This document shows, one piece after another, positions 17,534 to 24,506 of a DNA stretch of 64,000 nucleotides. Source of the stretch: RPQJ01 sp963754535 (lineage in GTDB: Bacteria > Pseudomonadota > Gammaproteobacteria > Steroidobacterales > Steroidobacteraceae). The notes under the pieces are model-generated. The model was not told where the DNA came from. It searched no databases and saw only the letters and a program-made list of their open reading frames with translations. The position numbers and the translations under genes were made by a program. The first letter of the stretch is position 1. Each line of letters starts with the position of its first letter. Location of the stretch: assembly GCA_963754535.1 (NCBI GenBank), contig CAVWGG010000024.1:271238-335237 (forward strand), read 5' to 3'.

Positions 17534-18127
17534 ATGTTCCAGATCAGGATTCACGGCCGGGGCGGCCAGGGCGTGGTGACGGCGGCCGAGCTGCTCTCGG
17601 TGGCAGCGTTCCGCGAGGACCGGCACTCACAGGCCTTCCCGAGCTTCGGCTCGGAGCGGACCGGCGCGCCGGTGGTCGCCTACTGTCGCATCGACGACCG
17701 CCCGATCAGGCTGCGCGAGCCCATCCTCGCCCCCGACGCGCTGATCATCCAGGACCCCACCCTGCTGCACCAGGTGGACGTCTTCGGCGGTCTCCAACCC
17801 GGCGGCTACATATTGATCAACACCGCCCGGACGTTCGCGGATCTCGGTCTTGCCGAATTCGCGCAAAAATTCAGCCCTGCACATCTCTGCACGGTGCCCG
17901 CCACCGAGATCGCCATGCGCCACGTCGGCCGCCCGCTCCCGAACGCTTCGCTGCTCGGCGGCTTTGCTGCGCTGACCGGTCGCGTTTCGCTCGAGTCGGT
18001 CGCCGCCGCCATCGGCGAGAAATTTCCGCCGAAAGTCGCGGCCGGCAACGTCGCCGCGGCCACCGAAGCCTACGAGTTCGTGCAGCGCGAGATGAAAAAG
18101 GAGGCCGCCGGTGCTGAAGCAGGTTGA
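17534..18127 (+). CDS. porG: 2-oxoacid:acceptor oxidoreductase, gamma subunit
   Basis: A 197-residue protein of the pyruvate/2-ketoisovalerate oxidoreductase gamma family, which forms the CoA-binding part of 2-oxoacid:ferredoxin oxidoreductases. It begins MFQIRIHGRGGQGVVTAAEL, the characteristic RGGQG loop, and contains SFGSERTGAPVVAYCRID. The ATG at 17534 is preceded by GGGGAGG; the open frame before it is not protein-like. It overlaps the alpha-subunit gene by 17 bases. Sequence does not say whether the substrate is pyruvate, 2-oxoglutarate or a branched-chain 2-oxoacid, so the symbol marks the family only. Confidence 0.93.
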   Translation: MFQIRIHGRGGQGVVTAAELLSVAAFREDRHSQAFPSFGSERTGAPVVAYCRIDDRPIRLREPILAPDALIIQDPTLLHQVDVFGGLQPGGYILINTARTFADLGLAEFAQKFSPAHLCTVPATEIAMRHVGRPLPNASLLGGFAALTGRVSLESVAAAIGEKFPPKVAAGNVAAATEAYEFVQREMKKEAAGAEAG

Positions 18128-19364
18128 AGGTTCGGCCGCGGTCGCGGAAGCCATCGCGCTCTGCCGCCCGCAGGTCATCTGCGCGTACCCGATTTCGCCG
18201 CAGACCCACATCGTCGAGGCGCTCGGCCGGCGCGTGGATGCCGGCCAGCTGACGCCGTGCGCGTTCGTCAACGTCGAGTCGGAGTTCGCGGCGATGTCCG
18301 TCGCGATCGGCGCGTCTGCGACCGGGGCCCGCGCATATACGGCGACGGCGAGCCAGGGCCTGCTGTTCATGGCCGAAGCGGTCTACAACGCGGCAGGCCT
18401 CGGCCTGCCGATCGTGATGACGGTCGCGAACCGCGCGATCGGCGCCCCGATCAACATCTGGAACGACCACACCGACGCGCTCAGCCAGCGCGACTGCGGC
18501 TGGCTGCAGTTGTTCGCCGAGGACAACCAGGAAGCGCTCGACCTGCACATCCAGGCCTTCCGGCTCGCGGAAGAGCTCTCGCTGCCGGTCATGGTGTGCA
18601 TGGACGGCTTCATCCTGACGCACGCCTACGAGCGCGTGGACATGCCGACACAGGCCCAGGTGGACTCGTACCTGCCGCCGTACGAGCCGCGACAGGTGCT
18701 CGATCCCGCCGATCCCGTCTCGATCGGCGCCATGGTCGGTCCCGAAGCATTCATGGAAGTGCGGTACCTCGCGCACGCCAAGCAGCAGCAGGCACTCGAA
18801 CTGATCCCCGCGTGGGCGGATGAATTCCGTCGCGTGTTCGGCCGCCCCAGTGGCGGTCTCGTGCACGAATACCGCACCAGCGACGCCGACGTGATCGTCG
18901 TCGCCCTCGGGTCCGTGCTCGGCACCATCAAGGACACCGTCGACGAGATGCGCGAGCAGGGGCACAAGATCGGCGTACTCGGCATCACGTGCTTCCGGCC
19001 GTGGCCGGCCGTCGCGGTGCGTGCTGCACTCAAGGGGGCGAAGCGGGTAGTCGTGCTCGAGAAGAGCCTGGCGGTGGGCATGGGTGGCATCGTCGGCAAC
19101 AACGTCTCGGCGTCGTTCTCTGGTTCACCGGATCGCGTGCACACGGTGATCGCCGGCCTCGGCGGCCGGTCGATCACGCGCGGCTCACTGCAGCGCGTCT
19201 TCGAGCAGGCACTGGCCGACTCGCTCGAGCCGCTCACGTTCCTCGATCTCGACCGGGCGCTGGTCGACCGCGTCCTTGAACGCGAGCGCGTGCAGCGCCG
19301 TTCGGGGCCGATCGCAGAAGGCATCCTCAAGGACCTCGGCGTCGTCGCCGCGAAGATCGGATGA
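18111..19364 (+). CDS. porA: 2-oxoacid:acceptor oxidoreductase, alpha subunit
   Basis: A 417-residue alpha chain containing the pyrimidine-binding side of the TPP site and the C-terminal transketolase-like domain. Typical features are ICAYPISPQTHIVEAL (about 24-39), VNVESEFAAMSVAIGASATGAR, TATASQGLLFMAEA and, near the C-terminus, VVVLEKSLAVGMGG. Translation starts at GTG (18111), inside the end of the gamma gene, a typical coupled arrangement. There are no iron-sulfur motifs, so electrons must leave through beta and the downstream flavoprotein. Confidence 0.94.
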   Translation: MLKQVEGSAAVAEAIALCRPQVICAYPISPQTHIVEALGRRVDAGQLTPCAFVNVESEFAAMSVAIGASATGARAYTATASQGLLFMAEAVYNAAGLGLPIVMTVANRAIGAPINIWNDHTDALSQRDCGWLQLFAEDNQEALDLHIQAFRLAEELSLPVMVCMDGFILTHAYERVDMPTQAQVDSYLPPYEPRQVLDPADPVSIGAMVGPEAFMEVRYLAHAKQQQALELIPAWADEFRRVFGRPSGGLVHEYRTSDADVIVVALGSVLGTIKDTVDEMREQGHKIGVLGITCFRPWPAVAVRAALKGAKRVVVLEKSLAVGMGGIVGNNVSASFSGSPDRVHTVIAGLGGRSITRGSLQRVFEQALADSLEPLTFLDLDRALVDRVLERERVQRRSGPIAEGILKDLGVVAAKIG

Positions 19365-19374
19365 GGCGCAACGC

Positions 19375-20382
19375 ATGAGCTATCAACCCATTCGCTTCTA
19401 CCAGACCGGCACCTTCACCGTCGGCAACCGGTTGCTGCCGGAAGAGCAACGGTCAGTGCAAGCGGGACGCGAGCGCACCAACTCGCTCAATTCCGGCCAC
19501 CGCGCGTGCCAGGGGTGCGGCGAGGCGCTCGGTGCGCGCTATGCGATCGACGCAGCCATGGCGGCGACCAACCGCCAGCTCGTCGCAGCGAACGCCACGG
19601 GCTGCCTCGAGGTGTTCTCGACACCGTACCCCGAGACCTCGTGGCAGATTCCCTGGATCCACTCGCTGTTTGGCAATGCGGCCGCCGTGGGCACGGGCAT
19701 CGCTGCGGCGCTGCGCGTGCAGGGCAAGCACGACGTGCGGGTCGTCGCGCAGGGCGGCGACGGCGGCACCACCGACATCGGCTTCGGCTGCCTGTCCGGC
19801 ATGTTCGAACGCAACGACGACGTGCTCTACATCTGCTACGACAACGAGGCGTACATGAACACGGGCGTGCAGCGTTCGTCGGCAACGCCGCCAGCCGCGC
19901 GGACCAACACGACGATGCCGGTCGGCGAATCGACCGGCGCGCGCTTCGGCCAGGGCAAGAACCTGCCGCTCATCGCCATGGCGCACGAGATCCCCTACGT
20001 CGCGACGGCGACGGTGGCCGAGCTCCGCGACCTCGAAGCCAAGGTGCGGCGTGCGATGGAATTCCGCGGCGCACGGTACATCCACGTGCTGGTGCCCTGC
20101 CCGCTCGGCTGGGGTCACGGGTCGGCCGACACGATCAAGATGGCGCGGCTCGCGAAGGAGACGGCGTTGTTCCCGGTCTTCGAGGCCGAACACGGCGAGG
20201 TGAAAACCGTATCGAAGATCCGGCGGCAGTTGCCGGTCGAGGATTACCTGAAACCGCAGACCCGGTTTGCGCACTTGTTCAAGCCACCGGGGCATGCGGA
20301 TCTCGTCGCACGGATCCAGGTGCTGGCCGATCGCAACGTGAAGCGTTTTGGGCTGGTGGACGACGCGGAGGACGCGCAGTGA
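19375..20382 (+). CDS. porB: 2-oxoacid:acceptor oxidoreductase, beta subunit (TPP/FeS)
   Basis: A 335-residue beta chain. It carries a CXXC pair in GHRACQGCGEALGARYA (the 4Fe-4S/TPP-proximal motif of this family) and the TPP-Mg motif GDGGTTDIGFGCLSG followed by DNEAYMNTGVQRSSATP. ATG at 19375 lies 10 bp after the alpha stop with GAGG upstream. The last codons overlap the next gene through a GTGA junction. The sequence appears intact and of normal length. Confidence 0.94.
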   Translation: MSYQPIRFYQTGTFTVGNRLLPEEQRSVQAGRERTNSLNSGHRACQGCGEALGARYAIDAAMAATNRQLVAANATGCLEVFSTPYPETSWQIPWIHSLFGNAAAVGTGIAAALRVQGKHDVRVVAQGGDGGTTDIGFGCLSGMFERNDDVLYICYDNEAYMNTGVQRSSATPPAARTNTTMPVGESTGARFGQGKNLPLIAMAHEIPYVATATVAELRDLEAKVRRAMEFRGARYIHVLVPCPLGWGHGSADTIKMARLAKETALFPVFEAEHGEVKTVSKIRRQLPVEDYLKPQTRFAHLFKPPGHADLVARIQVLADRNVKRFGLVDDAEDAQ

Positions 20383-22004
20383 AAAAGCCGTTTGCGATCA
20401 CGCTCGACCCCGGCTCGAGCCTTGCCAACCACACGGGCTCGTGGCGCACGGTGCGCCCCGTCTACGTCGACCGCCTGCCGCCGTGCAACGACGCGTGCCC
20501 GTCGGGCGAGAACATCCAGGGCTGGCTGTTCCACGCTGAATCCGGCGACTATGAAAAAGCGTGGCGGCTGCTTACGGAAGCGAACCCCTTGCCTGCCTGC
20601 ATGGGCCGCGTCTGCTATCACCCCTGTGAAACGGCGTGCAACCGCGCGCAACTGGACGAATGCGTCGGGGTCAACGCGATCGAGCGCTTCATCGGCGACG
20701 AGGCGCTCAGGCACGGCTGGAAGTTCAGGTCGGCCGCGAAGTCCACGGGCATGCGTGTGCTGGTGGTGGGTGCGGGCCCGTCAGGGCTATCCGCCGCGTA
20801 CCAACTCGCGCGCGCCGGGCACACCGTGACGATCCGCGAGGCTGGTCCGCTCGCCGGCGGCATGATGCGCTTCGGCATCCCGAAGTACCGGCTGCCACGC
20901 GCAGTGCTCGACGCCGAGATCGCACGCATCGTCGCGCTCGGCATCACGATCGAGCTGAATTCGAAAGTGGACGACGTCCTGGCGGCCAAGCGTGACGGCC
21001 ACTTCGATGCCGTGTTCCTGGCCGTCGGGGCACACATCGCCAAGCGCGCTTACCTGCCTGCCGGCAGCGCGGGCAAGATGCTCGACGCGGTCGCGGTCCT
21101 GCGCAGCATGGAAGGCGAGGAGCGACCGTTGCTCGGGCGCCGAGTGGTGGTTTATGGCGGCGGCAACACCGCACTCGACGTCGCGCGAACCGCGAAGCGA
21201 CTCGGCGCTGAGGAGTCTGTGATCGTCTACCGCCGCACGCGCGAAAAGATGCCCGCGCACGACGCCGAACTCGAGGAAGCACTGCAGGAAGGCGTGCTGG
21301 TGAAATGGCTCTCGACGATCCGCGAAGCCGGCGAGTCGTCGATCACAGTCGAGAAGATGACGCTCGACGAGAAAGGCATGGCGCAACCGACCGGCGAGTT
21401 CGAGACGCTGGAAGCCGACTCCGTCGTGCTCGCGCTCGGCCAGGACGTGGATCTTTCGCTGCTCGACGGCGTGCCGGGTCTCGAGATCGATGGTGGCGTG
21501 GTCAAGGTCGACGCGAACATGATGACGGGCCATCCCGGCATTTTCGCCGGTGGCGACATGGTGCCGGGCGAACGCACCGTTACGGTCGGCATTGGCCACG
21601 GCAAGCTCGCCGCCCGCAACATCGACGCCTGGCTGCGCGGCGAAGCGTGGACGCATCCGCCGCGCCACGAGATCGCGTCGTTCGACAAGCTCAACACGTG
21701 GTACTACTCGGACGCGCCGAAGGCGCAGCGCCCGGTGCTGGACATGGTGCGCCGGCAGTCGACGTTCGAGGAAGTGGTCGGCGGGTTCGATCCCGCGACG
21801 GCGCAGTTCGAAGCGCGGCGCTGCCTGAGCTGCGGCAACTGCTTCGAGTGCGACAACTGCTACGGGGTCTGCCCCGACAACGCGGTGATCAAACTCGGCG
21901 CGGGTAACCGCTACGCGTTCAACTACGACTACTGCAAAGGCTGTGGGCTGTGCGTCTCGGAGTGCCCTTGCGGGGCGATCCGGACGCAGCCGGAGGAGAT
22001 TTAG
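20379..22004 (+). CDS. GltD-like NAD(P)/FAD oxidoreductase with C-terminal 2x[4Fe-4S] ferredoxin domain
   Basis: A 541-residue electron-transfer subunit. The N-terminal cysteine-rich domain has CNDAC (Cys36, Cys40) and CMGRVCYHPCETAC (Cys74, 79, 83, 87), as in glutamate synthase small subunit and dihydropyrimidine dehydrogenase. An FAD loop follows (VLVVGAGPSGLSAAYQLA, about 127-144), then an NAD(P) loop (VVVYGGGNTALDVARTAKRL) with the YRRTREKMPA segment. The C-terminal 60 residues form a bacterial ferredoxin with CLSCGNCFECDNCYGVCP and CKGCGLCVSECP, resembling PorD. It starts at GTG overlapping the beta stop. The arrangement suggests the complex exchanges electrons directly with NAD(P)H without a separate ferredoxin; direction is not visible. 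A 2-oxoglutarate:NADP oxidoreductase of similar layout has been described in Azoarcus from memory. Confidence 0.9.
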   Translation: MKKPFAITLDPGSSLANHTGSWRTVRPVYVDRLPPCNDACPSGENIQGWLFHAESGDYEKAWRLLTEANPLPACMGRVCYHPCETACNRAQLDECVGVNAIERFIGDEALRHGWKFRSAAKSTGMRVLVVGAGPSGLSAAYQLARAGHTVTIREAGPLAGGMMRFGIPKYRLPRAVLDAEIARIVALGITIELNSKVDDVLAAKRDGHFDAVFLAVGAHIAKRAYLPAGSAGKMLDAVAVLRSMEGEERPLLGRRVVVYGGGNTALDVARTAKRLGAEESVIVYRRTREKMPAHDAELEEALQEGVLVKWLSTIREAGESSITVEKMTLDEKGMAQPTGEFETLEADSVVLALGQDVDLSLLDGVPGLEIDGGVVKVDANMMTGHPGIFAGGDMVPGERTVTVGIGHGKLAARNIDAWLRGEAWTHPPRHEIASFDKLNTWYYSDAPKAQRPVLDMVRRQSTFEEVVGGFDPATAQFEARRCLSCGNCFECDNCYGVCPDNAVIKLGAGNRYAFNYDYCKGCGLCVSECPCGAIRTQPEEI

Positions 22005-22104
22005 GAAGGGGTTAGGGGTTAGGGGTTAGTCGGAGGTGTGGCTAAACCGGATGCCGCGGCCGCACCTCCGACTAACCCCTATCCCCTAACCCCTAACCCC
22101 TTCC
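22005..22104. repeat. telomere-like heptad repeat element, copy 1 (hairpin)
   Basis: Immediately after the flavoprotein stop lies an inverted repeat. The left arm has three GGGGTTA heptads followed by GTCGGAGGTG. The right arm has the complement with four heptads, one as TATCCCC. The loop carries GGCTAAACCGGATGCCGC. The whole element fills the gap to the convergent methyltransferase gene and could act as a bidirectional transcription end. It is homologous to the element at 31530-31639 and shares its heptads with 29565-29603. Confidence 0.85.
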
Positions 22105-22106
22105 AT

Positions 22107-23006
22107 TCACTTCTTCACAAACTTGAGCGTCATGCGATCCGATTCCCCGATCGCGATGTACTTGCTCTTGTCGAAGGCTGGATCTTCGTCCTTGCCCGAG
22201 CCGTATGGGGTCGAGCGCAGGTTCGGCGGCAGCGTCCACACGCCGAACGGGTGATCCGTCGTGTCCTTCGGGTTCGCATTGATCTCGGACTTGCCGGCCA
22301 GGGTGAAGCCAGCCTTCTTCGCCTGCTCGATCACGTACGCCTCGGTGACGTAGCCCGTGTCGGGCTTCTCAGGCTTGGTGCCCGGCCTGGCGCGATGCTG
22401 CTCGACGGCCAGGATGCCGCCTTTCTTTAGGGCCTTGTGGAACTCGACGAACGTGTCGTGCACGGTGCCCGGTTCGTCCTGCATCCAGCCGTGGATCGAG
22501 CGCGCGGTCAGGATGAAATCGAACATGTTCGCCGGCAGTGACTTCGACACGGCGCCCCAGTTGAGGATGCGCACATCGCCGTACAACTCAGGCTTCGTCA
22601 GGTAGCGGGCCTCGAAACTGCTGCGCGATTTGCGCGCGCCTTCCGAGAGCTTGGGGTTCGCGAGATCGGCGCCCGTCACATAAAACGCGCCGCCGGTCAT
22701 CTTGACGTAAGGCGCAAGAATGTCCGTCCACCACGATTGCGAGCCTGGCTGGATCTCGAGCACCGTCATGCCGGGCTCCAGGCCCCAGAAGGTCAGCGAT
22801 TCGATCGGGTGGCGGTACTTGTCGCGCGCCTTGGCATCGTCCGTGCGCCAGTCGCTGTGGACGGCCGCATACAGCGCCTTGTCATCCGTCATCGGACGGC
22901 CCTGGTCACCGTGGCCCGTGGCGGGCGCCGGCGTTGCAGCGAGCGCCGCAGTGCCGTGCAGGGCCACGATGCCGATCCAGAGTGCTTTGGTAATCGCCAG
23001 CTTCAT
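22107..23006 (-). CDS. secreted class I SAM methyltransferase-like protein (COG4798 type)
   Basis: A 299-residue protein with a signal peptide (MKLAITKALWIGIVALHGTAALAAT). It has a class I methyltransferase core: ESLTFWGLEPGMTVLEIQPGSQSWWTDILAPYV as motif I and FDFILTARSIHGWM as the acidic motif. The signal peptide is odd because SAM is not expected in the periplasm, so either the signal is a membrane anchor or the fold has another role. A related secreted protein is encoded at 34239-35036. The end abuts repeat copy 1 and the gene is separated from the OmpA-type gene by a strong terminator. Confidence 0.85.
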   Translation of the reverse strand: MKLAITKALWIGIVALHGTAALAATPAPATGHGDQGRPMTDDKALYAAVHSDWRTDDAKARDKYRHPIESLTFWGLEPGMTVLEIQPGSQSWWTDILAPYVKMTGGAFYVTGADLANPKLSEGARKSRSSFEARYLTKPELYGDVRILNWGAVSKSLPANMFDFILTARSIHGWMQDEPGTVHDTFVEFHKALKKGGILAVEQHRARPGTKPEKPDTGYVTEAYVIEQAKKAGFTLAGKSEINANPKDTTDHPFGVWTLPPNLRSTPYGSGKDEDPAFDKSKYIAIGESDRMTLKFVKK

Positions 23007-23074
23007 GTCCGTTCCTTTGGATGCGAGAACGGTTAATTAGGCGGGAGGCGCCCCGCAGATTCAACCAGGCCCGG

Positions 23075-23110
23075 AAAAACGAAGGCCCCGACGCTTGCGC
23101 GACGGGGCCT
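23075..23110 (-). terminator. intrinsic terminator after the OmpA-type gene
   Basis: On the minus strand a stem AGGCCCCG/CGGGGCCT, extended by GC pairs around a TTGC-like loop, is followed by TCGTTTTTC. It lies 33 bp after the stop of the 23143-24294 gene. Stem, spacing and T-run all fit a Rho-independent terminator. Confidence 0.88.
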
Positions 23111-23142
23111 CGTTTGCAACCCGCGGGCGGTTGCAGCGTCGA

Positions 23143-24294
23143 TTACATGCCCGAATCCGTGCGGATCAGCATGACGCGACGGTTTTCCTGACGGCCTTCC
23201 GCGGTCGCATTGTCCGCGATCGGCGCAGTCTCGCCCTTGCCGACCGAGCTCAGGCGAGCCGGGTCAACGCCGCGCGACGACAGGTAGTCGAACACGGCCT
23301 TGGCGCGACGGTCCGACAGGGCCAGGTTGTAGGCGTCGGAGCCCACGCTGTCCGTGTGACCTTCGACCATCGCCTTGGCGAACGGCACGTCACCCATGAA
23401 CTTCACGACGCGCTCGAGTTCCGTGATCGACTCGGGGCGCAGCTCGGCGCTGTCGAAGTCGAACAGGAGCTTGAGGGTCTGCTCGAGCGGGCAGCCGACC
23501 GAGTCGACCTTCGTGCCAGCCGGGGTGCCCGGGCACTTGTCAGCTTCGTCGCAGACGCCGTCGTTGTCCGAGTCCGCGCACTTGGCGGGCGGGGGCGGCG
23601 GCGGCGGCGGCGGAGCAGCGACCGGTGCCGGCGCCGGAGCCGGAATCACATGGCCGAAGCGGTAGCCGACGTGAATGCCGTACACCCACGGGTTGATGTC
23701 GGCCGTGCCGACATCGGCGCCGTTCAACTCGACGTCCGACGACATGTCGATGTAACGCACGTTCGCGTTGAAGAACCAGTTGCGCTGGCCGATGTCGACG
23801 CCCACCTGGCCGGCGGCGCCGATCGAGTCGTCGAGCTTCAGGTCTGCGCCAGAAAGCGCGCCCGAGGTTTCTTCACCCGAGAACAGCGTGTAGTTGACGC
23901 CCGCGCCGATGTACGGGCGGAACATGCCGTTCGGATTGAAGTGCCAGTTGAGGCTCAGCACCGGCGGCAGCACGTCGACGTGCGCGACGCGGTCGAGCGG
24001 ACGGCTGCCGGTATCGAGGTCGAGACCGTGCGTCGCCGGCCAAGCCAACAGCAGCTCGGTGCCGATGTGCGGGGTGATCATGTACTCGATCGTGCCAGTC
24101 GGCGTGATGTCGCTGTCGACAACGACTGCCGTGGTGTCGTTCAACTTGAGGTTGTACGAGTCAGGGTTGATCTGCGAGAGACCAACGCGCACCAGCCACT
24201 TGCCCGGATCGTACGTGCCTTCCTGGGCATTGGCGGCGACCGGGGCCGCGAGTGCTGCGGCAACAGCCAAAGGGATGAGATAACGAGATGACAT
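23143..24294 (-). CDS. OmpW-like barrel fused to OmpA C-terminal peptidoglycan-binding domain
   Basis: A 383-residue outer-membrane protein. After the signal peptide (MSSRYLIPLAVAAALAAPVAANA), residues about 25-215 look like OmpW: KWLVRVGLSQINPDS, VDVLPPVLSLNWHF, FRPYIGAGVNYTLF and NPWVYGIHVGYRFG. A proline-rich linker (PPPPPPPPP) and one thrombospondin type 3-like calcium repeat (DSDNDGVCDEADKCPG) follow. The OmpA domain (LLFDFDSAELRPESI, VEGHTDSVGSDAYNLALSDRRA, NRRVML) would bind peptidoglycan. Classical OmpA has its own 8-strand barrel, so the OmpW-like barrel is the unusual part. It has a good ribosome site (AAGGAG), a TATAAT box and a terminator, so it is probably a strongly expressed single gene. 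Confidence 0.88.
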   Translation of the reverse strand: MSSRYLIPLAVAAALAAPVAANAQEGTYDPGKWLVRVGLSQINPDSYNLKLNDTTAVVVDSDITPTGTIEYMITPHIGTELLLAWPATHGLDLDTGSRPLDRVAHVDVLPPVLSLNWHFNPNGMFRPYIGAGVNYTLFSGEETSGALSGADLKLDDSIGAAGQVGVDIGQRNWFFNANVRYIDMSSDVELNGADVGTADINPWVYGIHVGYRFGHVIPAPAPAPVAAPPPPPPPPPAKCADSDNDGVCDEADKCPGTPAGTKVDSVGCPLEQTLKLLFDFDSAELRPESITELERVVKFMGDVPFAKAMVEGHTDSVGSDAYNLALSDRRAKAVFDYLSSRGVDPARLSSVGKGETAPIADNATAEGRQENRRVMLIRTDSGM

Positions 24295-24327
24295 TGAGGA
24301 GTTCTCCTTGTGGCTTTTATGCCATGC

Positions 24328-24333
24328 ATTATA
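24328..24333 (-). promoter_or_regulatory. -10 box of the OmpW-OmpA gene
   Basis: Perfect TATAAT on the minus strand, 34 bp before the start codon and followed by AAGGAG at a normal distance from ATG. The -35 region about 17 bp upstream is GC-rich and does not match TTGACA, so activation or an extended -10 may compensate. Confidence 0.6.
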
Positions 24334-24485
24334 AATTCAACGGCGGCCGCTGACCGCCAGCCCGTCACCACACCCAAGACGGACACTAATAAGTTCAGCC
24401 CGGCAATTTTCCGCGTAAACGTGGTCCAAAGTCCAGTGCGGTAAATCAGGTCTTACCGAAGCGGGCCGGACTGGCCCCTTTCGCG

Positions 24486-24506
24486 CCGGTCCGAGGACCG
24501 GTTTCG
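24486..24506 (+). promoter_or_regulatory. hairpin around the ribosome-binding site of the fused M16 gene
   Basis: CCGGTC (24486-24491) pairs with GACCGG (24496-24501) around a 4-base loop, CGAG. The only Shine-Dalgarno-like bases (GAGGA) sit in this loop and stem, 5-10 bases before the ATG at 24507. The structure could lower initiation or act as a switch. Confidence 0.35.

Noticed and set aside
19506..20378. Long N-terminal extension of the GltD-like flavoprotein frame
   Set aside because: The extension is out of frame with porB coding and lacks domain features; GTG at 20379 overlapping the porB stop gives a proper GltD-like N-terminus.
22005..22104. CRISPR-like repeats in the heptad arrays
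   Set aside because: The units are contiguous 7-mers without unique spacers, and no cas gene is present.
23578..23625. CGGCGG-rich stretch as a regulatory repeat
   Set aside because: It simply encodes the polyproline linker of the OmpW-OmpA protein.
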